From positions 496,001 through 560,000 of the forward strand of contig NZ_PDUW01000001.1 in NCBI RefSeq assembly GCF_003545815.1: a DNA stretch of 64,000 bases. Reading direction: 5' to 3'. The number at the start of each line of letters is the position of its first letter. Position 1 is the first letter of the stretch. The position numbers were made by a program, and so were the translations under genes. Below the pieces are notes generated by a model, which ran no database searches, had not been told where the DNA came from, and saw only the letters and a program-made list of their open reading frames with translations. Of this stretch, positions 8,715 to 17,619 are shown in pieces. Source of the DNA: Pusillimonas caeni (GTDB lineage Bacteria > Pseudomonadota > Gammaproteobacteria > Burkholderiales > Burkholderiaceae_B).

Positions 8715-9308
8715 GTGACTCCTACCCGCTACGCACCGGAAGACGAAGCCTCGCCTGCGCTCCTGCGCGAAACAGGCCCCCATGAACGCATCCTCCACCT
8801 GATCAAGGTGGCTTTTCGCGGTTCGTCGCGTGCGCTTCAGTCGCGCCTGCGCCAGCACGGCGTGCTATACGGACACTGGACGCTGCTGCGCATCCTGTGG
8901 CAGCTCGACGGCATGACGCAGCGCCAGCTCAGCGAACAGGCGGGCATCATGGAATCCACCGCTTTCGGCGCCTTGCAGGCGATGGAAAAACAGGGCTACA
9001 TCACGCGCCGGAAACTGCCCGGCAACAACAAGCAGATCCGCATCTTTCTTACCCCGCAGGGCGCGGCGCTGCGCAACCTGATCGTGCCCCTGGCCGAAGA
9101 AACCAACCGCATCGCCATCACCGGCATTCCCGACGAAGACCTGGCGGTCACACGCCGCTCTCTCGTCGCCATCATCGAGAACCTGAACGTGGATGAAATG
9201 GCGCAAGCCGCCGTCAGGGAACCCGGCCAAGCTCCCGAGACACGCCCCGTGTCCGCAGGCCAGGCATCCATCCGCGCCAAACCGACGCCGGACGAGAGCG
9301 CCTCATGA
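8715..9308 (+). CDS. MarR family transcriptional regulator (GTG start)
   Basis: A 197-residue winged-helix regulator with helices at about residues 40-120: GHWTLLRILWQLDGMTQ, QLSEQAGIMESTAFGALQAME, and a wing region NNKQIRIFLTPQG. The C-terminal 40 residues are a Pro/Ala/Arg-rich tail absent from most relatives. GTG at 8715 follows AGGA at good spacing. Its stop overlaps the ATG of the Gfo/Idh/MocA gene by four bases, so the two are translationally coupled. Likely controls the divergent oxygenase genes and its own operon. Confidence 0.88.
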   Translation: MTPTRYAPEDEASPALLRETGPHERILHLIKVAFRGSSRALQSRLRQHGVLYGHWTLLRILWQLDGMTQRQLSEQAGIMESTAFGALQAMEKQGYITRRKLPGNNKQIRIFLTPQGAALRNLIVPLAEETNRIAITGIPDEDLAVTRRSLVAIIENLNVDEMAQAAVREPGQAPETRPVSAGQASIRAKPTPDESAS

Positions 9309-10483
9309 GCGCCCCGCGCACCGACCCGGTCGCCATCGGCATCGCCGGCCTGGGCGCGGCGGGCCGGGCATTCCTGCCCGCCATCGCCCGCCATCCCGGC
9401 TTTCGCCTGGCCGCCGCGGCCGAACCTTCGGCGCAGGTGCGCGGCGAGGCGCTGGCCGGCCTGGGTGCCAAGGGTTACGACAGCGTGCAGGCCATGCTGG
9501 CCCATCCCGGGCTGCAAGCGGTCTACATCGCCACGCCCACCGCGCTGCATCCGCAGCACGTGCTGCAAGCCTGTTCGGCCGGCGTTCACGTCCTGGTCGA
9601 GAAACCCATGGCGACGGGGCTGGACGAAGCGCGCACCATGGTGCAGGCCGCCCAGCGGGCGGGCGTGATCCTGCTGGTGGGCCACTCGCACAGCTACGAC
9701 ATGCCCATACACGCCATGCGGCGCATCATCGACACCGGCAAACTGGGCCACGTGCGCATGGTCAACACCTGGTGCTACACCGACTGGGTCTATCGCCCGC
9801 GCCGCCCCGACGAACTGGACGAACGGCAGGGCGGCGGGGTCGCCTACCGCCAGGGGTCGCACCAGTTCGACATCATCAGGCTGCTGTGCGGGGGCAAAGC
9901 GCAAAGCGTGCGCGCGCGCACCTTCGACATGGACCCCTCGCGTCCCGTCATAGGCGCCCATGTCGCCTATCTGGATTTCGCCGACGGCGCGGCGGCCACC
10001 GCCGTCTACAACGGCTACGGCCGCTTCTCCAGCATGGACCTGACCTTCAACGTGTCCGAATGGGGGCATCTTCAACCGCCCGGCAGCCGGCCCAAGACAT
10101 CGGCCGGCGGTTCCGATCCACAGGCCGAGCTGGCCGCCAAGCAGGCGCGCGCCCGCGGCGCCATCCCCGCCGACGCGCCGCTGCAGCCCTTCTTCGGCCT
10201 GACGCTGGTCAGTTGCGAAGGCGGCGACATACGCCAGTCGCCCCAGGGCCTGCACGTGTTCACGCCGCAGGGCGTCGAAGACATCGCCCTGCCCACCGAC
10301 CGCAGCCCGCGCGACCTGGTCATGGCGGAATTCCACGATGCCATCACCGGCCGCGCGCCCGCCATCCATGACGGCCGCTGGGGCCTGGCCAATCTGGAAG
10401 TCTGCGCGGCCGCCATCGAATCCTCCCGCCGGGGCGGCGACATACGCCTGCGCGAACAGGTCGGACTGCCCATCCGGCCATGA
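9305..10483 (+). CDS. Gfo/Idh/MocA family NAD(P)-dependent dehydrogenase
   Basis: A 392-residue oxidoreductase. The N-terminal Rossmann fold has GIAGLGAAGRAF (12-23) and the family motif EKP at 99-101, the lysine of which is usually catalytic; the C-terminal half is the alpha/beta dimerisation domain. The family is best known for sugars, but phthalate cis-dihydrodiol dehydrogenases (Pht4 type) also belong to it, and the coupling to a MarR gene opposite a Rieske oxygenase fits a cis-diol dehydrogenase that re-aromatises the oxygenase product. That role is an inference. It ends 44 bases before the convergent molybdopterin fusion gene. Confidence 0.87.
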   Translation: MSAPRTDPVAIGIAGLGAAGRAFLPAIARHPGFRLAAAAEPSAQVRGEALAGLGAKGYDSVQAMLAHPGLQAVYIATPTALHPQHVLQACSAGVHVLVEKPMATGLDEARTMVQAAQRAGVILLVGHSHSYDMPIHAMRRIIDTGKLGHVRMVNTWCYTDWVYRPRRPDELDERQGGGVAYRQGSHQFDIIRLLCGGKAQSVRARTFDMDPSRPVIGAHVAYLDFADGAAATAVYNGYGRFSSMDLTFNVSEWGHLQPPGSRPKTSAGGSDPQAELAAKQARARGAIPADAPLQPFFGLTLVSCEGGDIRQSPQGLHVFTPQGVEDIALPTDRSPRDLVMAEFHDAITGRAPAIHDGRWGLANLEVCAAAIESSRRGGDIRLREQVGLPIRP

Positions 10484-10526
10484 ATCGCGATAGCCTTGTT
10501 CCCATTGCGTCGTCCGACGCAGGCCG

Positions 10527-13500
10527 CTATATGTCCAGCACCAGATCGGACCCCGGAATAGCCTGGCACGTAAAGCATTTGTCCTCGGCCGCTTCGGCCA
10601 TGGGCACGAGATGCCGCACCCGTCCGGAAAGCACGTCCAGCACGCAGCTTTCGCATTGCCCCACCCGGCATCCGCTGGGCATGGCGATGCCCAGCGCCTC
10701 GGCGAACGCCAGCAAAGTGCCATCGGCCGGACTCCACGTCGCCTTGCACTGTGAACGCGCGAAATGCACATGGAACTTCTGCCGGCTGGCCGGAATGGGC
10801 GCCGCGGGAGATCGAAACTCTTCCTTGAAGATGTCGAAAGCCGGAACACCGCGCTTTACCAGCGCATCGGTCATCGCCTGCATCATGGGCTGCGGCCCGC
10901 ACATATAGAAGCGGGCGCGGCGCTCGATGTAGTGGTCCGATATGGCGCAGGATGAAATCCGGCCCACGCGCTGATAGTCGTCCCCCACCCGGTCGCCGGC
11001 CAAGGGCGACTCGTAGTAATTGATCAGGGTGAGGTTGTCCAGGCGCTCGTCCAACTCGTCGAGCCGGGCCTTGTAGGCATGGCTGCGGCTGTTCTGGTTG
11101 GCGTAATGCAGCACCACTTCGGGAGACGCATCGCCAAGCGCCAGCGATTCCAGGTAGCTCAGGAACGGAGTAATGCCCACCCCGCCGGCAATCAGCACCA
11201 CCGGAAGAGACGACACGAGCGGCATGACGAAGCTCCCGCCGGGAGCTTGCAGGCGCACCACATCGCCGCGGCGCAGGTTCTCGGCCGCATAGCCCGAAAA
11301 CGCGCCCCCCGGCACGTGTTTCACGGCGATGCGATACGAGCGCCGCTCGGCCTGGCGGGCCGCACCCACCAGCGAATACGTGCGGGTCACTTCGCCATGC
11401 GCAGGCACGCTGGCGATCCTGATGGCAACATGCTGGCCCGGCTGATAATCGGGCAGCAGGCCATTGTCCACCGGTTCGAACTCGAGGCAAGTGACGCCGT
11501 TCGACTCGGGCCGCAAGCCGGCTACGCGAAACGGCCTGAAGCCGGTCCATCGGCGCCTGTGCGTGTCCAGCGACGGATCCAGGGCGAGATTGCACATCAG
11601 CGAGCGATGCGGCACTGAACCGCTCAAGGGATCGGCATGTTCCGAACCGGCCAGCGCATTGAAGTTGCTGCTTTCCGGACCGGACACCGGATAGCCGGGC
11701 TGGCCAAGGTCGTCGCATGCCTGCCACCATCCATATTCGGCCATCACCACGCCCGGATGCAGCGAGTCGTTGAACCGGGCCTTGAAGCGCGCCCGTCCCG
11801 ACCGCGTGGTCACCAGCATCCAGTCGCCGTCCCGCACGCCATGGCGCGCCGCAAGCTGCGAATGGACCTCGACCACCGGAAACGGAGCGCGCTTGCGCAA
11901 CGACGCAATGATCCGGTGCTGGCTGTGGCAGTAGTAGCCGCTCTTCGTCGAACTGAGCACATAAGGATAGGCGGCGGCCTCTTCGTCCGCCGGATGCTCG
12001 GCCGGTTCCACGAACCGGGGCACCGGCGGATAGCCGTGGCGATGCAGCTTTTCGGAATACAGCTCCACCCTGCCGGTCGGCGTGGCAAAGCCGTTGACGC
12101 CCTTTTCGCACGCGGCGGCGTACTTGCGCTCCGCCTGCCGGAGCGGGCGGCGCACACCCTCCGGCTGCTTGCGCAGCGTTGCCACGTCCAGGCCCAATGG
12201 ATCCAGCATGTGGTTCCACCCCGCCTCGAGGTCGCCGCCGAAGAACGCCTCGTCCATGCCCAGGCGGATGGCGAGCTGGAACACGATGTCGTTGTCGGAC
12301 CGCGACTCTCCGCGCGGCGAAATCATGCGCTGGCGCAATTGAATGTGCTCCTCGGCCTCGGCGCTGACCTCGAAGCCGATGCGCAGGCCCTCGCGCTCCC
12401 ATGGCGTGTTCACCGGCAGCACGATGTCCGCGTAATGCGTGGTGGGCGTCTCGAACAGATCGCAATGCACATGGAAATCCAGTTTGGCGAAGGCTTCGCG
12501 CGCCCGTTCGGGATCCGCATGGGCCACGACGGGGTTGCTGCCGAAGCCCATGAAGGCGCGCACTTGATAAGGTCTGGCGTCGATGATCGCGTCGTACAAA
12601 TCGCGTGCCGTGATCCAGCCCGTGGCCGGCGGGCCGAGCGGACGGCTGCTTAGGCCAAGCGCCTTGCGGCGTTGGTCTTCGGGCAGCAGGTCGATCGAAT
12701 TGACGCGGTTGGCCGGCTGGCGGTTGTACACCACGTTGCCGCCTTTAGTGTCAAAACAGCCCGTCAAGGCATACAGCGTGGCGATCGCACGCTCGGTCTG
12801 GCTGGCGTTGCTGTGCTGGCCGACGCCCGTCCATGCGTGGTAGGCAATCTTGCGCGCCGCCATGATGGCCTCGGCCGCCGCGCGAATCTCGGCCTCGGGC
12901 ACCCAGGTGATCGCCGCCACGCGCTCGGGGGTATATGCGTCGCAAGCGTCGGTGAAGTGCTGGAATGCGGGCCGGCAGGCAATGCCGCCCACCACGTATT
13001 CGCCGCGCAGGGCCAGCCCGGATGCCGGTTCGCCCGAGTAGTCCAGATGACGCTCATAGGGCTTGGCCGCGCCAAGCCGCTCATCCCACACCATGAAGAC
13101 GTCCTCTTCAGCATCCGCATGCACGTCCGCTTTGCGCAGGAACAAGCCGTTGTCCTCGCGCACCAGCAGCGGCGCGTTGGTCCATGCCCGCACGAAGCCT
13201 TCGTCGAAGCGGCCGTGCCGCAACAGCAGATGGGCCAGGCCCAGCGCCAGGGCGGCGTCCGTGCCCGGACGCACGCGCAGCCAATGCTCCGCCTGCCCCG
13301 CCAGCGCCGTACAGCGAGGATCGATGACGATCATCTTGGCGCCGTGCGACCGCCCCTGGCTGATCGCCGCCGCCTGCGACAGCCATACATTGGCCGGGTT
13401 ATGGCCCCACAGCATGATCAGGTCGCTATTGGCGTAGTCCGCCGTCGGCATGCCGCAGCCGAAGGTGAAGGCGTGGGCGACATCCTTGTGCCAGTTGCAG

Positions 13501-13925
13501 ATCTCGGTCGCATAACAGGTGTTCGGGCTGCCGAAAATCCGGATGAAACGCTCGATCCATTCGATGCTGTCGCACAAGGGGGTTCCGCTGGGCGTCGTGA
13601 CGCCGAACGCCACCGCTTCGGCGCCATGAAGCCGGCGCACCTCGCCCAGGCGTTGCGCCACCTCGTCCAGCGCTTCATCCCATGAAATGCGCTGCCAGCC
13701 TGGGTCGGGATCGCCCTTGGGCCGGGTGCGACGCATGGGATACAGCAGCCGGTGAGGATTGTGCACCAGCTCGGGCGCGGCCTTTCCTTTGGTGCACATG
13801 GCCTTGCCGGTGGGGTGGCCGGCGGCGGGCCGCGCGCTGACCAGCCGGTCGTTTTCCACGGTATAGATAGAACCGCAGCGTGAACGGCACAGCGTACAAA
13901 AGCCGGTCTTCTCTTGAACTGTCAT
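10527..13925 (-). CDS. Molybdopterin oxidoreductase fused to flavin/[2Fe-2S] reductase (phthalate dioxygenase reductase type)
   Basis: A 1132-residue, two-part enzyme in one uninterrupted frame. Residues about 1-770 form a DMSO-reductase-family subunit: an N-terminal [4Fe-4S] site with Cys 10, 13, 17 and 44, a molybdopterin domain and a C-terminal dinucleotide-binding domain. A Cys in the NTCYATEICNWH stretch could ligate molybdenum. Residues about 790-1132 are an oxygenase reductase: flavin motif TRTYSLVG, NAD motif GGVGITPF, and a plant-type [2Fe-2S] domain with Cys 1086, 1091, 1094 and 1117 or 1120. The start at 13925 was chosen because the Fe-S domain follows directly. There is no Tat signal, so it is cytoplasmic. 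Substrate unknown. Confidence 0.9.
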   Translation of the reverse strand: MTVQEKTGFCTLCRSRCGSIYTVENDRLVSARPAAGHPTGKAMCTKGKAAPELVHNPHRLLYPMRRTRPKGDPDPGWQRISWDEALDEVAQRLGEVRRLHGAEAVAFGVTTPSGTPLCDSIEWIERFIRIFGSPNTCYATEICNWHKDVAHAFTFGCGMPTADYANSDLIMLWGHNPANVWLSQAAAISQGRSHGAKMIVIDPRCTALAGQAEHWLRVRPGTDAALALGLAHLLLRHGRFDEGFVRAWTNAPLLVREDNGLFLRKADVHADAEEDVFMVWDERLGAAKPYERHLDYSGEPASGLALRGEYVVGGIACRPAFQHFTDACDAYTPERVAAITWVPEAEIRAAAEAIMAARKIAYHAWTGVGQHSNASQTERAIATLYALTGCFDTKGGNVVYNRQPANRVNSIDLLPEDQRRKALGLSSRPLGPPATGWITARDLYDAIIDARPYQVRAFMGFGSNPVVAHADPERAREAFAKLDFHVHCDLFETPTTHYADIVLPVNTPWEREGLRIGFEVSAEAEEHIQLRQRMISPRGESRSDNDIVFQLAIRLGMDEAFFGGDLEAGWNHMLDPLGLDVATLRKQPEGVRRPLRQAERKYAAACEKGVNGFATPTGRVELYSEKLHRHGYPPVPRFVEPAEHPADEEAAAYPYVLSSTKSGYYCHSQHRIIASLRKRAPFPVVEVHSQLAARHGVRDGDWMLVTTRSGRARFKARFNDSLHPGVVMAEYGWWQACDDLGQPGYPVSGPESSNFNALAGSEHADPLSGSVPHRSLMCNLALDPSLDTHRRRWTGFRPFRVAGLRPESNGVTCLEFEPVDNGLLPDYQPGQHVAIRIASVPAHGEVTRTYSLVGAARQAERRSYRIAVKHVPGGAFSGYAAENLRRGDVVRLQAPGGSFVMPLVSSLPVVLIAGGVGITPFLSYLESLALGDASPEVVLHYANQNSRSHAYKARLDELDERLDNLTLINYYESPLAGDRVGDDYQRVGRISSCAISDHYIERRARFYMCGPQPMMQAMTDALVKRGVPAFDIFKEEFRSPAAPIPASRQKFHVHFARSQCKATWSPADGTLLAFAEALGIAMPSGCRVGQCESCVLDVLSGRVRHLVPMAEAAEDKCFTCQAIPGSDLVLDI

Positions 13926-14149
13926 GTCTTTCAATTGCCTGGGAAAACAATATCGCCCTAGAAGGGCACAGGGCTGGACTGCAGGGTCAATGCCTTTACA
14001 GTGTAGAAAGACGCCCATTACTTGGTACACGCTCGAAGCTCTAGGGTTTACCCGCTCATATATTTCTTTTTGTAAATGTCATATTGACGGGGACGCCGGG
14101 TTTCCTGGGTCTATCCCATGCCCTTCTCCGCGTGCCATCCGTTCCTCCG

Positions 14150-15049
14150 TCATGCGCCGTCGCCTTGCATGCGTTCGTCCATGAACTTAAAAAATTGTTC
14201 GATCTTCGGTGATCGGTAGCCCTTGTACGCATAGACCGCATACAGGCTGAAAGGCATGTCGAAAAATGGCGCGAGGCACTCCACGAGCCGGCCCGCCGCC
14301 AGGTCTTCCTCGACGTCCCAGAGAAACTGCATGCCGATGCCGCAGCCTCCTTGTATCCACTGATACAGCACGTCGCCGTTATTGCTGACCAGCCGCGGCT
14401 CGACCACCACGTCGCGGGCGACGCCGCCCTCGCGAACGGACCAGCGGTTCATCAGGTGGCGGCCGCGGACAAAGCACAGGCAGTCGTGGCGCAGCAGATC
14501 GTCGGGCCTGTCCAGTTCGCCGCGCCGTGCGATGTAGGAGGGAGAGGCACACAGGACGAGACGGCTTTCGGTGAGCTTGCGCGCCACCGCATTGGCGGCC
14601 GAGGGCAATTCGATCTGGAAGAGAATGTCCAAGTCGTCGTCCTCGAGGTCCAGGGGCCGATCGGACACGCGGAATTCGATCTGCAGTTGGGGATGCAGTT
14701 GCGCAAAGCGTGCGATTTCCGGCGCTAGGCGGGTGCGGACCATGCGTTGCATGGCCCCCACATGCAGGCGCCCGATCAGGCTGTGCGCGTGGCTCACCAC
14801 CTCGGCTTCGGCCTCTTCGACCTCGACCAGGATGCGCTGCGCCCGCTCCAGCAGCGCATGGCCTGCCTCGGTCAATTCGAAGCGCCGGGCGCTGCGCTCT
14901 ATCAGACGCGCGCCCAGCCGCGCTTCCAGCGCCGCAAGCCGCCGGCTGACGGCGGGCGGCGAACTGTCCAGTCTGATTGCCGCCGCCGTAATCGAGCCAG
15001 CCGCCGCAATCTCGACGAACAACTTGAATTCGCTGATCGGATCAGCCAT
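14150..15049 (-). CDS. LysR family transcriptional regulator
   Basis: A 299-residue LysR regulator with the N-terminal helix-turn-helix (about 18-60: GSITAAAIRLDSSPPAVSRR then LEARLGARLIERS) and an effector-binding domain from about 90. The sequence resembles the CrgA-like group. AGGAAA precedes the ATG. It lies upstream of and on the same strand as the molybdopterin fusion gene with a 224-base gap, and is divergent from the DUF4148 gene. It may control the fusion gene or the divergent promoter; a dyad at 15069-15085 is a candidate site. Confidence 0.92.
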   Translation of the reverse strand: MADPISEFKLFVEIAAAGSITAAAIRLDSSPPAVSRRLAALEARLGARLIERSARRFELTEAGHALLERAQRILVEVEEAEAEVVSHAHSLIGRLHVGAMQRMVRTRLAPEIARFAQLHPQLQIEFRVSDRPLDLEDDDLDILFQIELPSAANAVARKLTESRLVLCASPSYIARRGELDRPDDLLRHDCLCFVRGRHLMNRWSVREGGVARDVVVEPRLVSNNGDVLYQWIQGGCGIGMQFLWDVEEDLAAGRLVECLAPFFDMPFSLYAVYAYKGYRSPKIEQFFKFMDERMQGDGA

Positions 15050-15068
15050 TAGTATTTCCTTTTTTATG

Positions 15069-15085
15069 ATTCCACTTTTAGGAAT
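15069..15085. promoter_or_regulatory. Dyad ATTCC-N7-GGAAT, candidate LysR-type site
   Basis: Inverted repeat 20 bases upstream of the LysR start in the divergent region, with the interrupted-dyad layout of LysR binding sites. Its use by this LysR protein is inferred from position. Confidence 0.35.
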
Positions 15086-15234
15086 TTTAAATTGCTTTTA
15101 CCCCTGTTTATACGCCTTGGTACTCAACTTAGAATTCACTTACAGGAAACTTGCAGCAGCCGAGAGCGTAACAGCACATATCTCGCCGCTGCGGCAAGCC
15201 TCTTTTTTCAACTTCACTGCAAGCAAGGAAAATC

Positions 15235-15486
15235 ATGAAAACCACGCTTTCCGCCCTCACCCTCGGATTCGGTCTGCTGGCTTCGGCCGCTTCGGTCAGC
15301 GCCCTGGCTCAGAACGTCGACCAAGAGCAACTGACCCGCCAGGAGGTCCAGCAAGACTTGCAGGCCTGGCGCGACGCCGGCTTCAGCGAGAATGCCTACA
15401 TCGCCCTGTCCTACGACACGTTCAGCGACGCCTACAAGAGCCGCCTCGCCAAATACCAGCAGCTGCGCACGGCCAGCGCCAAGTAA
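15235..15486 (+). CDS. Small secreted DUF4148-type protein
   Basis: An 83-residue exported peptide: signal peptide of about 25 residues ending SALAQ, then a polar helix with LTRQEVQQDLQAWRDAG, the recurring core of DUF4148 proteins common in Burkholderiales. Function of the family is unknown; it is often induced by stress or host contact in relatives. AAGGAA precedes the ATG. It is divergent from the LysR gene. Confidence 0.8.
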   Translation: MKTTLSALTLGFGLLASAASVSALAQNVDQEQLTRQEVQQDLQAWRDAGFSENAYIALSYDTFSDAYKSRLAKYQQLRTASAK

Positions 15487-15508
15487 AACCGCCCCCTTCG
15501 GGCCTGCT

Positions 15509-15524
15509 TCGATCCATGGATCGA
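15509..15524. other. 16-bp perfect palindrome downstream of the DUF4148 gene
   Basis: TCGATCCATGGATCGA, extended by two more pairs on each side with one gap. There is no loop and no T-run, so it is not a standard intrinsic terminator; it may be a protein-binding site or simply chance. Confidence 0.3.
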
Positions 15525-15639
15525 GCACGCCGTCCATTCCGTCTGTGTCACAATAATGCGGTCCTGTGCGCCCATCGGCGCACGGCACGCAACATAGAAT
15601 GACACCGGACGACTCACGCACCCATACCAAGAGGGCGCC

Positions 15640-17274
15640 ATGCATGCGGTAGGCATCGCCCTCGCCATGCTGGCCGCTGTATTGCTCAGCGGCGTGCTGG
15701 CGCGCCTGCTTCCCCTGCCGCTGCCCCTGATCCAGATCGCCCTGGGATTCCTGATCTCCGCAGTCTTCGAACAGGGAGTCCAGCTGGAGCCGGACATCTT
15801 CTTCCTGCTTTTCCTGCCGCCCCTGCTGTTCCTGGACGGCTGGCGCATTCCCAAAGAATCGCTGTTCCGGGAGAAGCTGGGCATCGTGCAGCTGGCTTTC
15901 GGCCTGGTGCTGCTGACCGTGGCGGGACTGGGCTATCTGCTGCATTGGATGATTCCGGCCATGCCGCTGCCGGTGGCGTTCGCCTTGGCCGCCATCGTGT
16001 CGCCCACCGACCCGGTCGCCATTTCGGCCATCACGCGGCGCAGCCCTCTTCCCCGGCGCATCGCTTCGATCCTGGAAGGCGAGTCGCTGTTCAACGACGT
16101 CAGCGGCCTGGTCGCCTTCCGGTTCGCCGTGGCGGCCGCCCTGACGGGAACCTTTTCGCTGAGCATGGCCGCGGCCTCGTTCCTCTGGACGGCTCTGGCG
16201 GGCCTGGCCATCGGCGTGGGCGTGGTGCTGCTGGTCAACTACGCCAAGAACTGGTTCACGCGCCGCTTCGGCGAAGAGCCCGGCTCGGAGGTGCTGGTCA
16301 GCCTGCTGACTCCCTTCGCCGCCTATGTGGTCGCCGAGCACGTCGAGGCCTCGGGCATTCTTTCCGCGGTCGCGGCCGGGGTGGCCATGAGCTACGCCGA
16401 ACTGTCGGGCGGCGCTCTGGCCGTGACGCGCGTGAACCGCAAGGTCATCTGGGACATGCTGCAGTTCACATTGAACGGCATCATGTTCGTGCTGCTGGGC
16501 GAGCAGTTTCCCGCCATTCTGGACGGCGCGGTGACGGTCGTGCAGGAAGCCGGGCACCACGAAGTGTGGTGGCTGGCCATCTATGTGTCCGTGATCTGCC
16601 TGGCCCTGATAGTGATCCGCTATGCCTGGGTCTATGCGTCTCTCAGAATCAGCCACGTATACGAGTCCCGTAAACGCCGCGACGCCACGCCCGTCAGCCG
16701 GCGCATGATCCTGGTGCTGGCGCTGGCAGGCGCGCGCGGGGCCATCACCATGGCGGGCGTCATGACGCTGCCCCTGGCGCTGCCGGACGGCAGCGCCTTT
16801 CCGGCGCGCGACCTGGCCATCTTCCTGGCCGCCATGGTCATCATCACCTCGCTGCTGGTTGCCAGCATCGCCCTGCCCGCGCTGCTGCGCGGACTCGAGC
16901 AGCCTGTGGAAACCCGGCGCCACAGGCAAGAGGACCTGGTCAAGAGAATGGCGCACGACGCGGCCGTAAAAAGCGTCGGCCAGACGCTGAACGAGCTGCT
17001 CGAATCAAGCTCCGCGCCGGACGCGGCGGTTTACACCGATGCGGCCAACCGGGTGCTGGCCGACCTGCGCGACCACCACGATGAGCCGGACGGACAGGCC
17101 GACCTTCAGGAATACCGCCGGCGCCGCGAAGCGGAACGCCGGATGAGGCTTGCCGCCATCTCCGCTTCGCGCCAGGCCATCTTCGACCTGGCCCGCACCC
17201 ACCGCATTTCGGACGAGCTGGCGCGGGAGCAGGTCCAGTTGCTGGACCTGCAGGAAGTGCGGCTGAACCATTAG
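15640..17274 (+). CDS. Na+/H+ antiporter, CPA1 family
   Basis: A 544-residue inner-membrane exchanger with about 12 hydrophobic segments in the first 410 residues and a hydrophilic cytoplasmic tail of about 130 residues. Family motifs seen are LFLPPLLFLDGW (about 50-62), the ion-site region SPTDPVAISAI and EGESLFNDVSGLVAF (about 130-165), and the ARGAITMAG-type segment near 370. It exchanges Na+ (or K+) for H+ for pH and salt homeostasis. GAGGG precedes the ATG. Monocistronic. Confidence 0.93.
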   Translation: MHAVGIALAMLAAVLLSGVLARLLPLPLPLIQIALGFLISAVFEQGVQLEPDIFFLLFLPPLLFLDGWRIPKESLFREKLGIVQLAFGLVLLTVAGLGYLLHWMIPAMPLPVAFALAAIVSPTDPVAISAITRRSPLPRRIASILEGESLFNDVSGLVAFRFAVAAALTGTFSLSMAAASFLWTALAGLAIGVGVVLLVNYAKNWFTRRFGEEPGSEVLVSLLTPFAAYVVAEHVEASGILSAVAAGVAMSYAELSGGALAVTRVNRKVIWDMLQFTLNGIMFVLLGEQFPAILDGAVTVVQEAGHHEVWWLAIYVSVICLALIVIRYAWVYASLRISHVYESRKRRDATPVSRRMILVLALAGARGAITMAGVMTLPLALPDGSAFPARDLAIFLAAMVIITSLLVASIALPALLRGLEQPVETRRHRQEDLVKRMAHDAAVKSVGQTLNELLESSSAPDAAVYTDAANRVLADLRDHHDEPDGQADLQEYRRRREAERRMRLAAISASRQAIFDLARTHRISDELAREQVQLLDLQEVRLNH

Positions 17275-17619
17275 AGTCCCTTTTGGCTTGGCCGCCGAAA
17301 CTCCGAACGCTGCCGGACATAATGCTAGATACCAGCAGTCCGGTCGAACTGTAGGCAGTAACACACGCCCCTATCAGCAAAGCCATGTCTTAGATGTTCC
17401 ATACCGACTCTGTCGCCCCAGCTTTCCGGTAATGGCGTCGATTGCTACGCCAACCCTGATGGAGAGTTTATTTTTTGTTTCGGCCTTCCACCCTTGAAAT
17501 TGGCAACATGAGGAAGAAAACATTAAATCAACTATTCGCCATCAAATACGCCATTTAGTTGCGCTCATTGCCAAATGACGGTAATATTCGCCCAATTAGT
17601 CTCGCGCCGGACGAAATCC
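17275..17619. other. Gene-free stretch at the left edge of a lower-GC island
   Basis: This 345-base stretch shifts from the GC-rich antiporter gene to clearly AT-richer DNA from about 17470. Only very short frames occur and none has both a ribosome-binding site and a protein-like sequence. I see no integrase, transposase or terminal repeat. Confidence 0.4.

Noticed and set aside
8996-12465. Large overlapping minus-strand frames opposite the MarR and Gfo/Idh/MocA genes and within the molybdopterin gene
   Set aside because: Arg/Gly/Ala-rich shadow translations without recognisable motifs.
10527-13925. Possibility that the molybdopterin-reductase fusion is two genes merged by a sequencing error
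   Set aside because: The frame is continuous across the linker, both halves are complete and no second start with ribosome-binding site is seen at the junction.
15214-16956. 580-codon minus-strand frame opposite the Na+/H+ antiporter
   Set aside because: Composition is extremely His/Gln/Arg/Gly-rich, the usual sign of a shadow frame; the plus strand encodes a clear antiporter.
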